A stretch of 64,000 nucleotides of DNA from Sipunculus nudus (Eukaryota > Annelida > Sipuncula > Golfingiida > Sipunculidae), in NCBI GenBank assembly GCA_026874595.1, contig CM049317.1, positions 49,626,401 through 49,690,400 on the forward strand. The letters run 5' to 3'. Below are positions 32,836-44,918 of the stretch, piece by piece. The first letter of the stretch is position 1. Every line of letters starts with the position of its first letter. Position numbers and translations under genes: made by a program. The notes under the pieces are model-generated. The model was given only the letters and a program-made list of their open reading frames with translations. It had not been told where the DNA came from and did not search any database.

Positions 32836-34780
32836 GCCATAATTATACATTTTATATACAAGCTAGCCGCCATGACAGGCACCGGGGGATTGATCGATAC
32901 TTGCCCCCTTGACCAATAACCATTCACTCCAGGGTTGAGGGAGTGCACCCTCGTAGTTAGTGATGGGCATTTTTCATGCTAAAAACAGTTCCCCAATTTT
33001 TTGCGCAAGTGTTGACAATTATGTGACCTGTTCTTGAGAAATGACGCAAATTCCATCAGTTTCCATGAAAAATCCGTTGTATTTCTTCTTCGCCCCTCAG
33101 GACTTTATTATTTAAGTTTGCTACTAAAATGCGCAGAATATAACGTGGTTCCATGCACCGAAGGATGGATTAGTCATAGCTCTTACCGTTTAATAATTGG
33201 CCAGAGAGCCGTAATTCAGTTATATAATTTGCCGTGTGGTTGCAGTACACGTTTTATGCGTTTCGAGACAGCAAGAACAAGTTGGTTGGCTCTGTTTTTT
33301 TTAAGTTTAATTTTCAAGTTTTTACCATTGCCTCAACCGGGCCGGTATAAATTCCCCCCCCCCCCGTCTACATAGATCACATTTAAACAACTGGGAATTT
33401 ATTTCAATACAACCTCGCAGGCAGTCCCTCCCTGCACCAATTTATACCCCACAGCTGCCTTCTCTACTGCTCAGTGTATGTTCATGAATGTGACCTGTGG
33501 TTGCCGTTTATCAGTCGTGTGATGATAGCTCACAATTAACAGGCTTACAATGTGTCTTGTTTACAGCTGTTTCATATACCAGCTCAGGTATTGTGTCACA
33601 GTGGTGACCTTCAAAGTTTTATAAGAAGCTGCTATAGCAGCAGGGTGGCTGAAACAGTTTTACTTTCCTCATGTAGCAGAAATTCAATGTTTTCTTTACA
33701 AGATCTGGATAAAGGTATGGATACACACAACCACACACACATATATATATATTATATATATGTATATATGTATAAATGTATTTATATAAATGTATGTATA
33801 TATATAAATATATATGATATTACCAAATAATCCACTTACATGAAAAAAAGATAAGAAATTGATATAACCAATGTGAACACAATATCCTAAAACAAGTCTG
33901 CCAAGTTCTATGCTGGAACGTCTTATGCTATTATAAAGAATGTCACTCCCAAGCTGAATGCTATTTAGATTTCTAAAAATAAAGTACATTTAGAATTAAA
34001 AACACTATTAAGTCAAAGGTCAAGCAAACATATTCCAAATCTCATTACATTTTCATATAACTTAATTGAATATAAAATAAATATTATATAGATTTTACAT
34101 AGAATTTACTAAATTTCGTGAGAGAAGAAAAAACATTTTTTATATATATTAAAAAAAAAACGGGGTTCAAAAACTATTCGCACATCCTTAAACACTATCA
34201 ATTTGGCAGTGACCTCACACTGAAAGATTCTTAACAATCGTTAAAATATATACAAATGTAGTACTTAAAAAGTCATGAAAGGAAAGTCCGAATTTACTTT
34301 AAGAAATATGAAGTGCCGTGAAATAAAAATTATTTGTCATAACTTATATGTCAAAATATGTGAAATATAACAAATCTGAATTATGTTGTTGTGCTGTAAC
34401 ACACAGTGCTGGGTTATTTTCTCTGAATTGGTGTATTTTCCTGTTCTTCTGTTTACGTAAGTAATTCGCCAAAGAAATTACCTTCGTTAATAATGTTATT
34501 TTTTTGTCTGGCTGCTCAACATTTTCTTTTGTCCTCCATCCCCCCCCCCCCCCACACACACACACACATACACACACACACTTTTAAAATCCTGGTATAG
34601 CCACTGTTTAGTAATAGGGAAGTGAATTAGATATACATGTAATGCAATTCGTTTTGCGAGAAAGGTTTGAATTATACTTTTATGCTTAATCTTCAAATTG
34701 ATAAACTAATAGAGAGGTCTGCTTTGGAAAAAAAACAGTTGTGCGTATTGTTCAATGCGTTATTATATACGATTGAAATC
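32836..34780. other. No gene seen; microsatellites
   Basis: This includes C runs at about 33355-33366 and 34541-34553 (the latter next to a CA run), and a (TA/TG)n-rich patch at 33733-33815. A segment at 33170-33265 ('ggccagagagccgtaattca', then 'tataatttgccg') is shared with 49715-49775 and partly with 52630-52665. Open frames here are low-complexity. Confidence 0.5.
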
Positions 34781-35679
34781 AGGTAAGTTTTCTATAAGTT
34801 GTTCATGCTAATATTGATTTGAAAATTACATTTTAAACTTCATGAAAGTGTGAAAATGGTATATCCTTTGCCTCTCAGTAAGTTTGTTTCGTGTTTCATA
34901 CAATGCCCGCTTATGGTTTTGAGTAAAATCTAAAACCCAGTAACGGATCTGAAGTTTTATTAAGATATGAAGAAGCCAATACTAGAGTACAAATATTATC
35001 ACATTTGCACACCTCAATAAGTAAACTCACTATTTAGTATTTTTTGTGTTGTGCAGTATGTGATAAAATAGGATTTGACCAATATGCTGCACTGAAAATG
35101 CATATTTTATGTTAATTTTTTTTTCATAAATCCATGCCGTGTGAAGTGGGTACCTCCTTCCACACCCACCCCAGTGCTGGGGTTACCCCCCCCCCCCCCT
35201 TCTTCCGCCGTCAAAAAAGCCCAAATATTATGTAACTTAGCACAATGGTTATTTTTTGTCTTCATTGCTCTAAATTACAACATGTCCACGTTGAAACAAA
35301 AGATAAAATGACAGAGTATGAATATATATATAGCGTTCAGATAGTCTTCCTGTTTCTATTCTCAAATGTGTTAAATATCATACAGTAAATGACAAGCGTA
35401 AACATCATGGGGTGGCCCTTTGACCATATGGTCTATCTGGCCTAAGTCAACATATGCATACCACAAGGGTATAAATACGGCACGGTTAACGTGACCTTTC
35501 ACCCTATTGCTGATCTCATAGACTGTACGTACGTGGGCTCATCATCGTAACTCTCCCTTCCGATGAACCGATGAGGTTGCTTTTTTCATTACGGAACCTA
35601 AATCCCATTATGTCCCATTATATGGCACATTTGACAACAGAAATGCATATACACTTTAATCAAAGAACATTAATGAAAA

Positions 35680-36104
35680 CTAGATGTGGTCGCACAATGG
35701 TCCTCAGAGGGCCCCGCATTTTCTGGTGGTGCTGGACTAATTTACATGTGGGGGAAAAGTTTAGGTTAAAATTGAAAAAAAAATATGACAAACAGAAACA
35801 GGTTTTTTAACATATGCATGAGGGTGTAGCGGACGCTATTATTATTTATGATGTATAAACAATTAAGTGTTTTGCCCGGCCGCTGATTGTATGCTGGGCC
35901 TTTTTTTTAGCATGCGTAATTCACCTTGTAGTTTGCCAGCGAAACAGTCGCTCTTGTGTTGGTCATGTGTTACAATGTGTTAATTACGCCCGTGGCCGAC
36001 CGTCAAGGTCTGTCAAACAGCTCAGCGCGCCCTGGCAGTTTCCTTGAAGACAAGTGACTGACACAGTGATCACTATAGGGCACCGCTTGTCAAGCGGGGC
36101 CCTA
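35680..36104. mobile_element. Repeat element, copy 2 of the 14578-16768 family
   Basis: It has the same start ('ctagatgtggtcgcacaatg', 'cctcagagggccccgc', 'gacaaacagaaacaggttt') and end ('agtgatcactatagggcacc', 'gcggggccct') as the first copy, but is only 425 bp. The middle, from about 35827 ('tgtagcggacgctatta') to 36040, does not match the first copy and may be a further small insertion. Confidence 0.7.
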
Positions 36105-36269
36105 ATTAGTGAAAGGCAGATCTTCTGTAAAAGAGGTGCCCCTAATGCGGGCGCTTTCAAAATGGCTGCCAAATATCAATTTTGACGTAAAGAGACTCTT
36201 TTCTTCAATGTCAAACACAACATCTGCTAAATTACAGAGTTCATCATAACCATCCTCTTTGTTCTCAAT

Positions 36270-37790
36270 GTCCTAATCCTCTACTCATCCACTAAATATC
36301 AGTCAGTTCCTGTAGCATTAGATCTCCTTCTGTCCACTTAATCTCAAGCATATCATCAACAATATCCCAGCCTTGACCTTTGAGTGGTGGTATGTCTGGA
36401 GTACCAGATGAGTGATTGATAGATTGCCCTTTTCACGTGCATTCTCAGGGCATCTCTGCATTGGGGAAGAATATCTATTCCATCCAAGCTTGAAAGCAGC
36501 TGTCATGTTTGTACATCGAACCTCTGGAGGAATTTGTTGTGTCTTAAAGTGTTGATGTCAGTCAGTATTGTTTGTTTACTATACAGGCGACAGACTTAAC
36601 TCTCTTGGATGTCGCAGTTAAGGTCATCGATTTCCTCAGATCTCCCAATGGTAGGGAAGGCATCTAAATATTCTTATGCGATAAATATCTAAGAGACATA
36701 TCTTAGCGGCCTTGCCTGTATCAAACAACACTCTCTGCTTCACGTTCTGCATAAAGCGCAGCAGCAAGTTATACACAACCGTGTCTGAACATTTCACAAT
36801 AATGGTAGAACTTTCTTGTATATGGTATTGGCTTCCTCTTGTATAGTTGAGAGAGCTTCCACTTCTTCAATTTCTATGACTCGACCATTGGAGCGTTGGA
36901 AAAGGTAGCATGTCTGCCCACAGACAAAGAAGATCTGTCTGCCATTGACTTGAGATGCGTTCTTGCCCCTCTGCCATTCATCAAGTAGAAATTTTGCTTT
37001 GCTTATTTTCACAAGACATAAAAGCTTTTCAGTCTCTTGGGACTTTGGTCAAGGGTCCACTTACTATGTGGGGTTTTGGAGTGCCTCTTCCGAATCTCTC
37101 GACTCCCTTTATGGACAAGGGGAAATATGAATCTGTGACAAAATCTATTCGCTGCACTTTAGGAAGATGACTGAAGAGGATTTGTGCAAGCTCACCAAAA
37201 GTGTTGGGCAAGGCCAGCTGTGCCTGTAGAACAGCCTTGCCATCGATGACACAAGTTGTTATACCAGTTGGTCTTCCTGTGATACTATATTCTCTTTCAA
37301 GGGCATGCATCAGATTGGACTTCTCTGGATAGTTTACAGGTATACCATCTGTAGTTGCCAGAGCCCAAGGAATAGGCCAAAGTTGAAAGCATAGCACCTT
37401 TTGCATACAGTCATGGTTCAGCGCTAGCAGGACAAGTTGACCAAAAACATTCCTTTCAGCCATAACTTGTTTGGTCCTTTTGCACTTCCCTGTTATTTGG
37501 CTAAATTAGCAAATGTCTTATGTTTGCATTTTTTATGGGATTATGAGACCTTCACAGCCTTCTAGAAGTCTTTGTGAAACGAAGGTATCATAAGCCTCTT
37601 TACCAATGGTGTCAGCCTGCAAAAGATCTTTGACAATCTCATCTTGTGCTGGTACGCCAGAAGACAGGCAATAGAGGATATCCTTCAAAGGAATTGATGA
37701 AGTCAGATACTGCTTTACAGCCTTGCATGTGTCTTCCTCTCTCTGGATGATCCTTGAGGATTTCTGTTCGTACAATGAGCATTAAATGGG
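36270..37790 (-). pseudogene. Decayed copy of a multi-copy metazoan protein family of unknown function
   Basis: Minus-strand frames in order: EAYDTFVSQRL (37.6 kb), then VLCFQLWPIPWALATTDGIP, LMHALEREY, LPNTFGELAQILFSHLPKV, RIDFVTDSYFPLSIKGVER and VSGPLTKVPRD (37.46-37.03 kb). Next come KFLLDEWQRGK, GRQIFFVCG and IQEEANT (37.0-36.8 kb), then IIVKCSDT, LFDTGKAAKICLLDIY and a last LPPCRDAL/GWDIVDDMLEIKWTEGDLM part near 36.3-36.5 kb. I recognise this order from uncharacterised, highly repeated proteins of cnidarians, molluscs and other animals. The QEEADT and KCSDTD acidic motifs, here degraded to QEEANT and KCSDTV, look catalytic. Several frameshifts and stops make it a pseudogene. It is probably transposon-borne, but its element is not defined here. 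Confidence 0.65.
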
Positions 37791-39119
37791 AATATATATC
37801 AAACATGTCCTGTGAGCATTATGGATAGCGCCATCAAAGTTCAACATGAAATCCATTCGTGAAATGATTGACTCAATTTAAAAAATGTGATTAGAACTAG
37901 GTTTTGTCATGCCTGTCTCTCAGGTACATTTGTGTCCTATTTAACATAATATATTATACTATTACATCTTATATTGGCGGCCATCGGTTTTCAGCTCCGC
38001 GGATACATAAAAAAATGTCGGGCCAATATTATGTTGATGTATTTTGATCAAAACTACCCGAAAACTTGAAGACCTATGCCTCTAAAGTGACATTTATACC
38101 TGTTTGATACTATTTTTTTGGACTTTGGCGGCCATTTTGAAAAAAAGCGCCCCTACGCGTTCCTCCATCATCAGGAATTTTGCAGACACCCTGAATCCGA
38201 TACGTCTATAGGCAAGGTTTCAGAAAACGGTTGTCTCAAAAATACCCAAGAGGAGGGATGGTAAGTTAGCAGAGCCCACAGTCTAAACCCATTTGTGCGA
38301 ATACATTTTTATACAACCTTATTGTGTTCATTCACTTTCGTGTTTCTGTTTTGTGGTTTCACAACATAATTCGTGCAATCATGAACGGCATCTCCTGAAA
38401 TTTTCAGGGCATTTTGGCAATGGGCCAATGAACAATCGATTTTGATGTGGATCCGGAACTTGATCTGGGTTGATGAACGTCATTGAGGAATATAAACAAA
38501 TGTACAGTCACTTATGCACGAATGAACCTGGGAATATGGACCAAATATGTAAAAGCTAACATCCCCCAATATAGAGACCCTAAATGGCGGAGGCTTGCAT
38601 CTCTTAGACTGCAAATTTTTAGTTGTTATTACCGAAAAAGCGAAATGCCTTCATAGCCTTTCTAAAGGTAAACCATCGATGATGATGATATCAATCTGGT
38701 TGTTTTGACGTTTGTAAACAAGGTATAACAGGTGTATGTTGAACACACAAGCGACGCTCAGCACTTGGACTTTGTTGTTTTCAGATTAAAGGAATATGTT
38801 AATAGTCATTGGTGCATTGTACTATATGCAGCTACGCAGTATTTGTTTCATTATACCCATACGTATAACCAGCTCTGAACAATACACAGAACAATAATAA
38901 GATATACCGGATGTTAATAAGATTTCCTCTTAAGATAGTGAGCACAAGTTGCAAGTGCTCGTTTCAGATTTCTTGAACCTGCTGGAAAACACTCAGTTAA
39001 TGGGATTACACAACTACTCTGATGTGACTACACACGCGACCCCGGATCCTGACACAACACGGAAATTGCGGATGTGAGGAGTGCATACGCTGGCATACAC
39101 AGTGAGCACGGAGGGATAA

Positions 39120-39265
39120 CAGCCCTGTAGATCTTGTGAACTGGATAAGCTTTGTTTAAAATTGAGAGGATATCTTCATCCAACGTATATATTCTGGATC
39201 ACAACACTCTTGTCACCTTGTAAAAATCTCGAGAGCCTCCCAGGTTACGGCTGTGTTTCCGAAAG
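39120..39265 (+). promoter_or_regulatory. Exon-1-like block of segment A with GTAAG donor, TATA lost
   Basis: This aligns with the TATA-bearing block at 54590-54726. 'gatcttgtgaactggataag', 'acaacactcttgtcac' and 'gttacggctgtgtttcc' are retained, and the block ends 'gaaag|gtaaga' with the donor at 39266. The position of the TATA box in copy B ('ggtataaaagccc') reads 'gggataacagccc' here. No reading frame is conserved between the copies, so it would be an untranslated exon. It may be a dead or repurposed promoter copy. Confidence 0.45.
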
Positions 39266-39836
39266 GTAAGAAAGACAGAGATTAAAATTTATGGTTGGTT
39301 TGACTTTATCATGCAACACGGGAAGCAGTGGTCTCAATTTACCTTCAGGTTTTAGGGGATGCATGAATCGCAGAAGGGTAATCAAATTTGGGACAACTTT
39401 AATATAAATACACACACACATATATATATATATATATATGTTATTGCCTTTGGAACACATTTCAAATATTTTACAATTAAATATTAAATTTAAAAAATAA
39501 GGTGTTATGTTTCCAGTGTAGGTTCTTTCTTAATTTATAATATTTCATCTTAAACTCAGAAATGGAGCCAGAAACTACAATTCTAATTATTTATATATTT
39601 ATTTTTCCAATATATAAATTTACTTCTCTGAATATCGGGGGGGGGGGGATTATATTGACTAACTCCCCTTGCTAAAGGTAGGCGATATTAAGCGCCCATC
39701 CCCACCCCTATATTGACGCCCCTAAAATAAAGTCCGCTGGTGTGGAATAAGAAACATGATGCACACAAACGGTGAGCAATGCAGGGGTTCAAAGAAAGGC
39801 CTGTGATTGCTGAAAACCCTTAAACCGAATGGATCT

Positions 39837-39904
<68 letters not shown>
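39266..39904. other. No gene seen; (AT)n runs
   Basis: AT-rich DNA with an AT run at 39421-39440, a G9 run near 39641 and a long (AT)n run at 39839-39904. Confidence 0.6.
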
Positions 39905-39907
<3 letters not shown>

Positions 39908-40075
39908 AAGATAGGATAAACAGTGACGCCTTTAAGATAGACTAACTAGTTTATTAACACACGAGCTTTCGAAGTACAAAGACTTCTTCGTCAGGTGGGG
40001 TCCTATCTTAAAGGCATCACTGTTTATCTTAACTTTCGCTTCAACTAGAGACTAACACGGCTATACTACTTATTA
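39905..40075 (-). mobile_element. Penelope-like fragment with hammerhead-like core
   Basis: On the minus strand CTGACGA (39994-39988) is followed by a hairpin (AGAAGT / ACTTC) and then GAAA (39971-39967), the two conserved boxes of a hammerhead ribozyme around stem II. Further on comes 'gttagtc' followed by 'tatcttaaaggcgtcactgt', which pairs over about 27 bp with the sequence upstream of the core (arms 39913-39940/40002-40029). Penelope-like retroelements carry hammerhead motifs in such terminal sequence, and 'gactaacacggctat' (40050-40064) is familiar from the same elements. Stem III is not convincingly formed, and no reverse transcriptase or GIY-YIG frame is adjacent. (AT)n lies on both sides. 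Confidence 0.5.
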
Positions 40076-40150
40076 CCATGGAAAACGACGCCACATCTAG
40101 CCGAATCAAGTGGGAACTTCTAAATTTGAGGAAAAAACTCAGGTAAATAG

Positions 40151-40152
40151 TG

Positions 40153-40207
<55 letters not shown>
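40151..40207. repeat. (AT)n microsatellite
   Basis: A nearly uninterrupted AT dinucleotide run, the partner on the other side of the Penelope-like fragment. Confidence 0.95.
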
Positions 40208-40210
<3 letters not shown>

Positions 40211-40619
40211 CTGGGTGACAAAACTGTGATAAACTCGTCAGAATTTAAGGACAGAATTACAGGGCATTTAAAATGTTCCCGAAAGGCAAGGAAGACAGAT
40301 TCACACAGTATATGGTCGGTTTAACATTTACATAGCGGAGGAGGGAGGATTTGCCTGGTATTCCCATCCTGTCATCAATGAAAGTAATTTAATGTATGTC
40401 ATCATATAAAATATTCCTGCAATCGAATGTGAAAGCCATATTTTATACATTTTTATATGGAAAAGGGGTCCGTGTTAACAAAAAATTATATTTGGATATC
40501 ATGTTTTATCGTTAAACCAGGTAACAGGAAAATGAGAAGGAATCAGAAATCAGAAATCAGAAATCAGAGGAATGTGAAGTTATATTGAGAGGAGGCAGAT
40601 ATTTAATTGGTTAGTAAAA

Positions 40620-41240
40620 CAAAATGCATATCATGGAATTAGTTTCTTACAAGAATATCATTGCATAAAACAAGATGAAAATAAATGGTCTAAACAGTGG
40701 CGAGGTAAAATGTATCTATCTCAAGGGCGCACCAAATCATGTAGAGTATCTATACTTGTTGGTAAAAACGTTAACTTTAAGGAGATTAATAAGATTATTG
40801 ACACTAACGGAAGACATATTATAATTGAATGTGAAATTGAAGGACTTCACTGTATACTTTTAATATCTATGCACCGAATTATAAAGCACAGCAGGTTGTC
40901 TTTTATAAAAAAAAGTGTTGGAAGAAATTTTGGATATGTCTCAGAATTTAAATATTGATCTTATCTGGGGTGGAGATTTTAATGTACATCTTACTGAACT
41001 TGATGCTGATTGATGCAAAATAAATGTGAAGCAGGCTTCAGTCAACAAACTTTTAAGTGTGATGGAAGTTTCAGGTATTTGTGATATATGGCGTGTTAAA
41101 CATGAAAATACACGGTCTTTTACAGGGAGGTCACCGACTCCTTTTATTCAAAGGCGCTTGGATTATTTTTTATATCAAATTCTCTTCAATTACTCATTGA
41201 ATGTTGTGAGTTTATTTCTGCTGTAAGTACTGATCACTCA
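40620..41240 (+). pseudogene. LINE endonuclease domain remnant
   Basis: Frames encode QDENKWSKQWRGKMYLSQGR, a degraded lead-in to the hydrolytic core, then IIIECEIEGLHCILL, then LIWGGDFNVHLTELDA (41.0 kb), which is the GDFN motif of APE-type endonucleases. RRLDYFL...STDHSAVM supplies the terminal SDH-like motif (TDHS). At least three frame breaks are present. The enzyme would nick target DNA for target-primed reverse transcription in an intact LINE. Confidence 0.75.
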
Positions 41241-41939
41241 GCAGTCATGTCAAAAGTAAATAAAGCAAATCAGCAGGGGACCGTTACACTTGTGTATATA
41301 TTAATAATGATTTAATTAATGACAAGGAATACATAATTGCTATCAGGTGTAAAATTGCTGAATGGAAGAATGAAATTAAAAGTAAAACAGGAAGATTAAA
41401 ATTGGAGTACTTGACATACAAAATAGGACAGTACACTATTAAGTACAGTAAAGATAAAGCTTGAAAGTTTAAAGAAAATGACAAAATTTTAAAAGAAGAG
41501 GTTAAAAAATGGAACAAAACATAAAGAGTACAAACACCACGGAATCCCAGCAGTTGTATCAAAATATGAAACGTAAATTACAAGAAAATGATGATAAGAG
41601 AACTAGAGGTATTATAGTGAGATCTAGGGCACAGTGGTTGAAGCATGGTGAGAAAGGTACAGCATATTTTCCTAACCTAGAAAAACATAATCATTAAAAA
41701 GGTGTCATAAAAATTCTGTCAAAAGACGGACAAGATATTGTTGGCCATGCAGCAGCCATGTCATTTATTAAGAATTCTTTTATTGATAAACACCAGAGAA
41801 AACTAATTAACACTGAACAAGAGTTCAAAAGTTATATTGAATGTCTTCCTGTACATGATAATACTTATAGTGAGTCTGAAGCAAAGCGTGTGGGAAATAA
41901 ATTACAGGAAATGCAGTGTAGTCCTGTTTGAATGAAACG

Positions 41940-42620
41940 AAGAAAGATAAAACTCCAGGTAATGATGGATTGACAAAGGAATTTTATTTTGCTTTATTTA
42001 ATAAACTAGGCCCATGCTTAACAGATTGTTTGAATGAAAATTATGAACATGGATCTTTGGCATCTTTCACAAAAGCAGGCCCTTGTTAAAATTAATTCCC
42101 AAGCCAGGTAAAGATTTAAAACAAGTGGTTTGAGACCAATAAATTTATCAGATATGACCAATATGTTTCATTAAGGAAAGACATATTTGAGAACCGATCA
42201 GATTAATATGAGATGTGTTGCATTATATGGAATTGGAACATAACCGGGAATATATTTGCAGCAGATCTAGAGGCTGCTTTCGACAGTGTCGATCATGGTT
42301 TTATATATGAGACTTTGAGGTATTTTGGTTTTGATAGTGCTTTTATCAGATGGATTAAAATATTACCCACTGATGTACAAAGTTCAGTTATGAACAATGG
42401 CTTTTCCACAGGGCATTTTAAGTTAGAAAGAGGGACCCGGCAAGGCTATCCGCTGGCTCCCTATTTATTTATCCTTGTAACAGAAATATCCGCAATAAAG
42501 ATTAGAAATGAAAAAAACTGTAAAGGAATAGAAATTGGAAACACAGAAGTTAAATTATGAATGTTCGCAGATGATACAACATTATTTGTTGAAATTTTAA
42601 ATCACTTGAAAATGTAATTC
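41940..42620 (+). pseudogene. LINE reverse transcriptase domain remnant
   Basis: KDKTPGNDGLTKEFYF and GLRPINLSDM are the finger motifs. IFAADLEAAFDSVDHGFIYE contains the first palm aspartate, followed by HFKLERGTRQGYPLAPYLF and, in a shifted frame, MFADDTTLFVEIL with the catalytic FADD. A stop separates the last two. The open block 42213-42560 is the longest intact piece. Confidence 0.85.
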
Positions 42621-42766
42621 GTGTAATTGAAAGATTTCAATATTTTTCTTCACTCAAGTTAAATTATACGAAATCAGAGGTTGCTTTCATGAATCTATAA
42701 AACATATGACAAACAATTTGTATAATCTGAAATGGGTAGACTCCACAAGAGAAACCATAAAAATAC

Positions 42767-43860
42767 TTGCACGGAATTCATTATTCTTATAATAAGGACT
42801 TGATTAATAAAGAAAAGTTTACACGTGTGGAAAATAACCTTGCAACAACTATGTCAATATGGAAAAATCGAAATCTTTTAATATATGGAAGAGCAGAAGT
42901 CGCCCGTGCATCAGCTTTGTCAAAGGTTTTGTATGTGACAAATATGATGATACCGCCAAGAAACACGTTGAAGCATTTCAAAAAACTTCTCTGTGACTTT
43001 ATTTTGAGGGGAAAAAACCTAAGGTATACTACAATTACGGGGAAATATGAAAATGGGGGAATCAATGTCCCATACATTGAGAGCAAGATAAAATCACAGA
43101 GAATTCTGTTGGTCAGGTGGTTATTTTCTTATCAGTCGTCTATGATTACTGAGACATTGGATTACAAGTTAAGGAACATTGATGGATTAAGATGTATTAG
43201 AAGTAATTTTGATGTAAGTATTCTACCAAATGTTTGACCTAACTTTTATATCAGGTGTTTTGAAGACTGGGCAAATTATGTGCCAGTGGAACCAAAAACA
43301 TATGATGATGTTCTTTATCAGTTTGTGTGGAACAACAAATATATAACTTAGAATGAAATATCTGTGTAAAATAATAGAATGCACAGTTTTGGCATTTGTT
43401 ATATTAAGGATTTAGTTGATGAGAAAGGAGTATGGAAAATACATGATGCATTTAGGAAAAGTCCCCTTGATTACATGTAATGAAAAGCATTGAGGAATGC
43501 AATACCGTATTGCTGGAAAACAAATGTTTATGAACTATGAAGTATACTCAACAGAGGTTGATACAGATATTATTTTAACAACTGATTGACATCAGTCCAT
43601 AGACAAATTAAATTCAAAGAAAATATATAGCACATTGATTGAAAAAATATAGAAACCTCCTACAGCTCAGAAGTTTTTTAATATCTAAACCACGAAAAAT
43701 ATTATTGAGATTAATTGGAAAGATGTGTACGTAGGTATCTATAGAACAACAATCGATACACATATGAGAGAATTCCAGTACAAACTATTGAATAATTACA
43801 TTCCACTGAATGAGCATCTGTATAAGTGGAAAATAAAGGAAATATCCAGATGTTCCTAAT
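42767..43860 (+). pseudogene. LINE ORF2 C-terminal region remnant
   Basis: 156 codons are open at 42767-43237 (KFTRVENNLATTMSIWKNRN, then LIYGRAEVARASALSKVLYV, then DFILRGKNLRYTTITGKYEN and GGINVPYIESK). The region continues through stops with CFEDWANYVP and ICYIKDLVDEKG-like phrases. This L1/Tx1-type region follows the RT and has no separate enzymatic domain visible. Confidence 0.75.
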
Positions 43861-44345
43861 GCTTTAACTATAATAAATGTATTGTTCATTTATTGTTTGA
43901 ATGTACAGTTGCCAAAAACCTTTATTTTAAAATACACTCATGGTTGCAAAATAGGAATCTCAACATGGCAGACCTATCACTAGGTGATATATTGAATAGG
44001 ATACTCCCAGTCACCTCAACAACATGCTGATTAACCAGATCTTGATGTTTTTTAAATATGTTTTGTATATGCAAAGAGAGGACAAACCAGCTGCTTTGTT
44101 TTCAATATTCCGAAGGACTTTTAACCAAGACAGAGGATACAAAAAGGTTTTTAGCGCATGAATAAGGTTAAACATCTAAACATACTTTGAAATGGGGTAA
44201 ATTAAGAGATAAATGTGATCAAGACTGAATTTTGGATGTTTGAATGAGTGGTCAGAATGGCCGACAATAGTTAGTCTTGTGGAGTCCTTTACAATAATGT
44301 AAATTGTCTGTATTTCATATCATTTGTTGTGTTAAAAATAAATTT

Positions 44346-44844
44346 AATCGCCGATGATGAATTCAGAAAGCTGAGTTTATTCAACAATCTGAGTCGAGAA
44401 AAAAACCAAAAGGTAACAGGAAAAAATGTTCGAATCCCACTGAGTTAAAAAAAATATTAACACTCTTTGTGTAAGGAAGCTGTTGTTTCTCGTGCTCAAC
44501 TTCGCTTCACGCCTAAACAATCATGGTAACATTTTCTTTGCCATGATAATTTTATTTTTAAAAATACTCATGTTATAAGCAGTTTTTTATAACGATGTAC
44601 ATGTCTCATTTCCTTAACTGGTTATCATTTATATCTAGGCTTTTTCATTATTTGAATGATGATTTAGACAGTGTTTGCACGTCTCTGCAAGTATTATTTA
44701 TTATATTTTATATACTCATAAACACGATTGGTTCACCATTGTCAACCTAGATCTAAAGGACACTTCTAAGGATCTAAAGAATCGCTAATCATAAACATAA
44801 ACAGCGTGCGTATCATTTACATGTGGGATACACATACACAGACA

Positions 44845-44918
<74 letters not shown>

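Larger units (their letters stand above)
34785..39265 (+). repeat. Duplicated segment A (5' gene region), with insertions
   Basis: Successive blocks match segment B and/or C. 34800-34990 matches 52795-52990 ('cctttgcctctcagta', 'tgcccgcttatggtt'). 35370-35470 matches 56970-57050. 38395-38640 matches 57215-57480 ('aaatgtacagtcact', 'ggaggcttgcat'). 38715-39265 matches 54190-54726 ('acacggaaatt', 'ggataagctt', 'acaacactcttgtcac', then 'tttccgaaag|gtaag'). The order is conserved, so these are relics of one duplicated locus. Insertions at 35680-36104 and 36270-37790 are specific to this copy. Confidence 0.65.
40560..44345 (+). mobile_element. Non-LTR retrotransposon (L1/Tx1-like LINE), decayed
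   Basis: The plus strand keeps, in order, an apurinic-type endonuclease part (40.63-41.23 kb), a linker with RSRAQWLKHGEKGTAYF (41.63 kb), the RT fingers (41.94-42.2 kb) and the palm, including FAADLEAAFDSVDH, ERGTRQGYPLAPYLF and FADDTT (42.24-42.59 kb). A long C-terminal region follows (42.77-43.9 kb) with IYGRAEVARASALSKVLYV. The ORF2 is about 3.3 kb, broken by roughly a dozen stops and frameshifts. The 3' part ends near an AATAAA at about 44336. No ORF1 is recognised upstream. Clade assignment is from motif memory. Confidence 0.85.

Noticed and set aside
33696-33989. Ile/Tyr-rich frames over a TA/TG repeat
   Set aside because: Low-complexity translation of a microsatellite; the same applies to 44785-44988 and 26645-26700.
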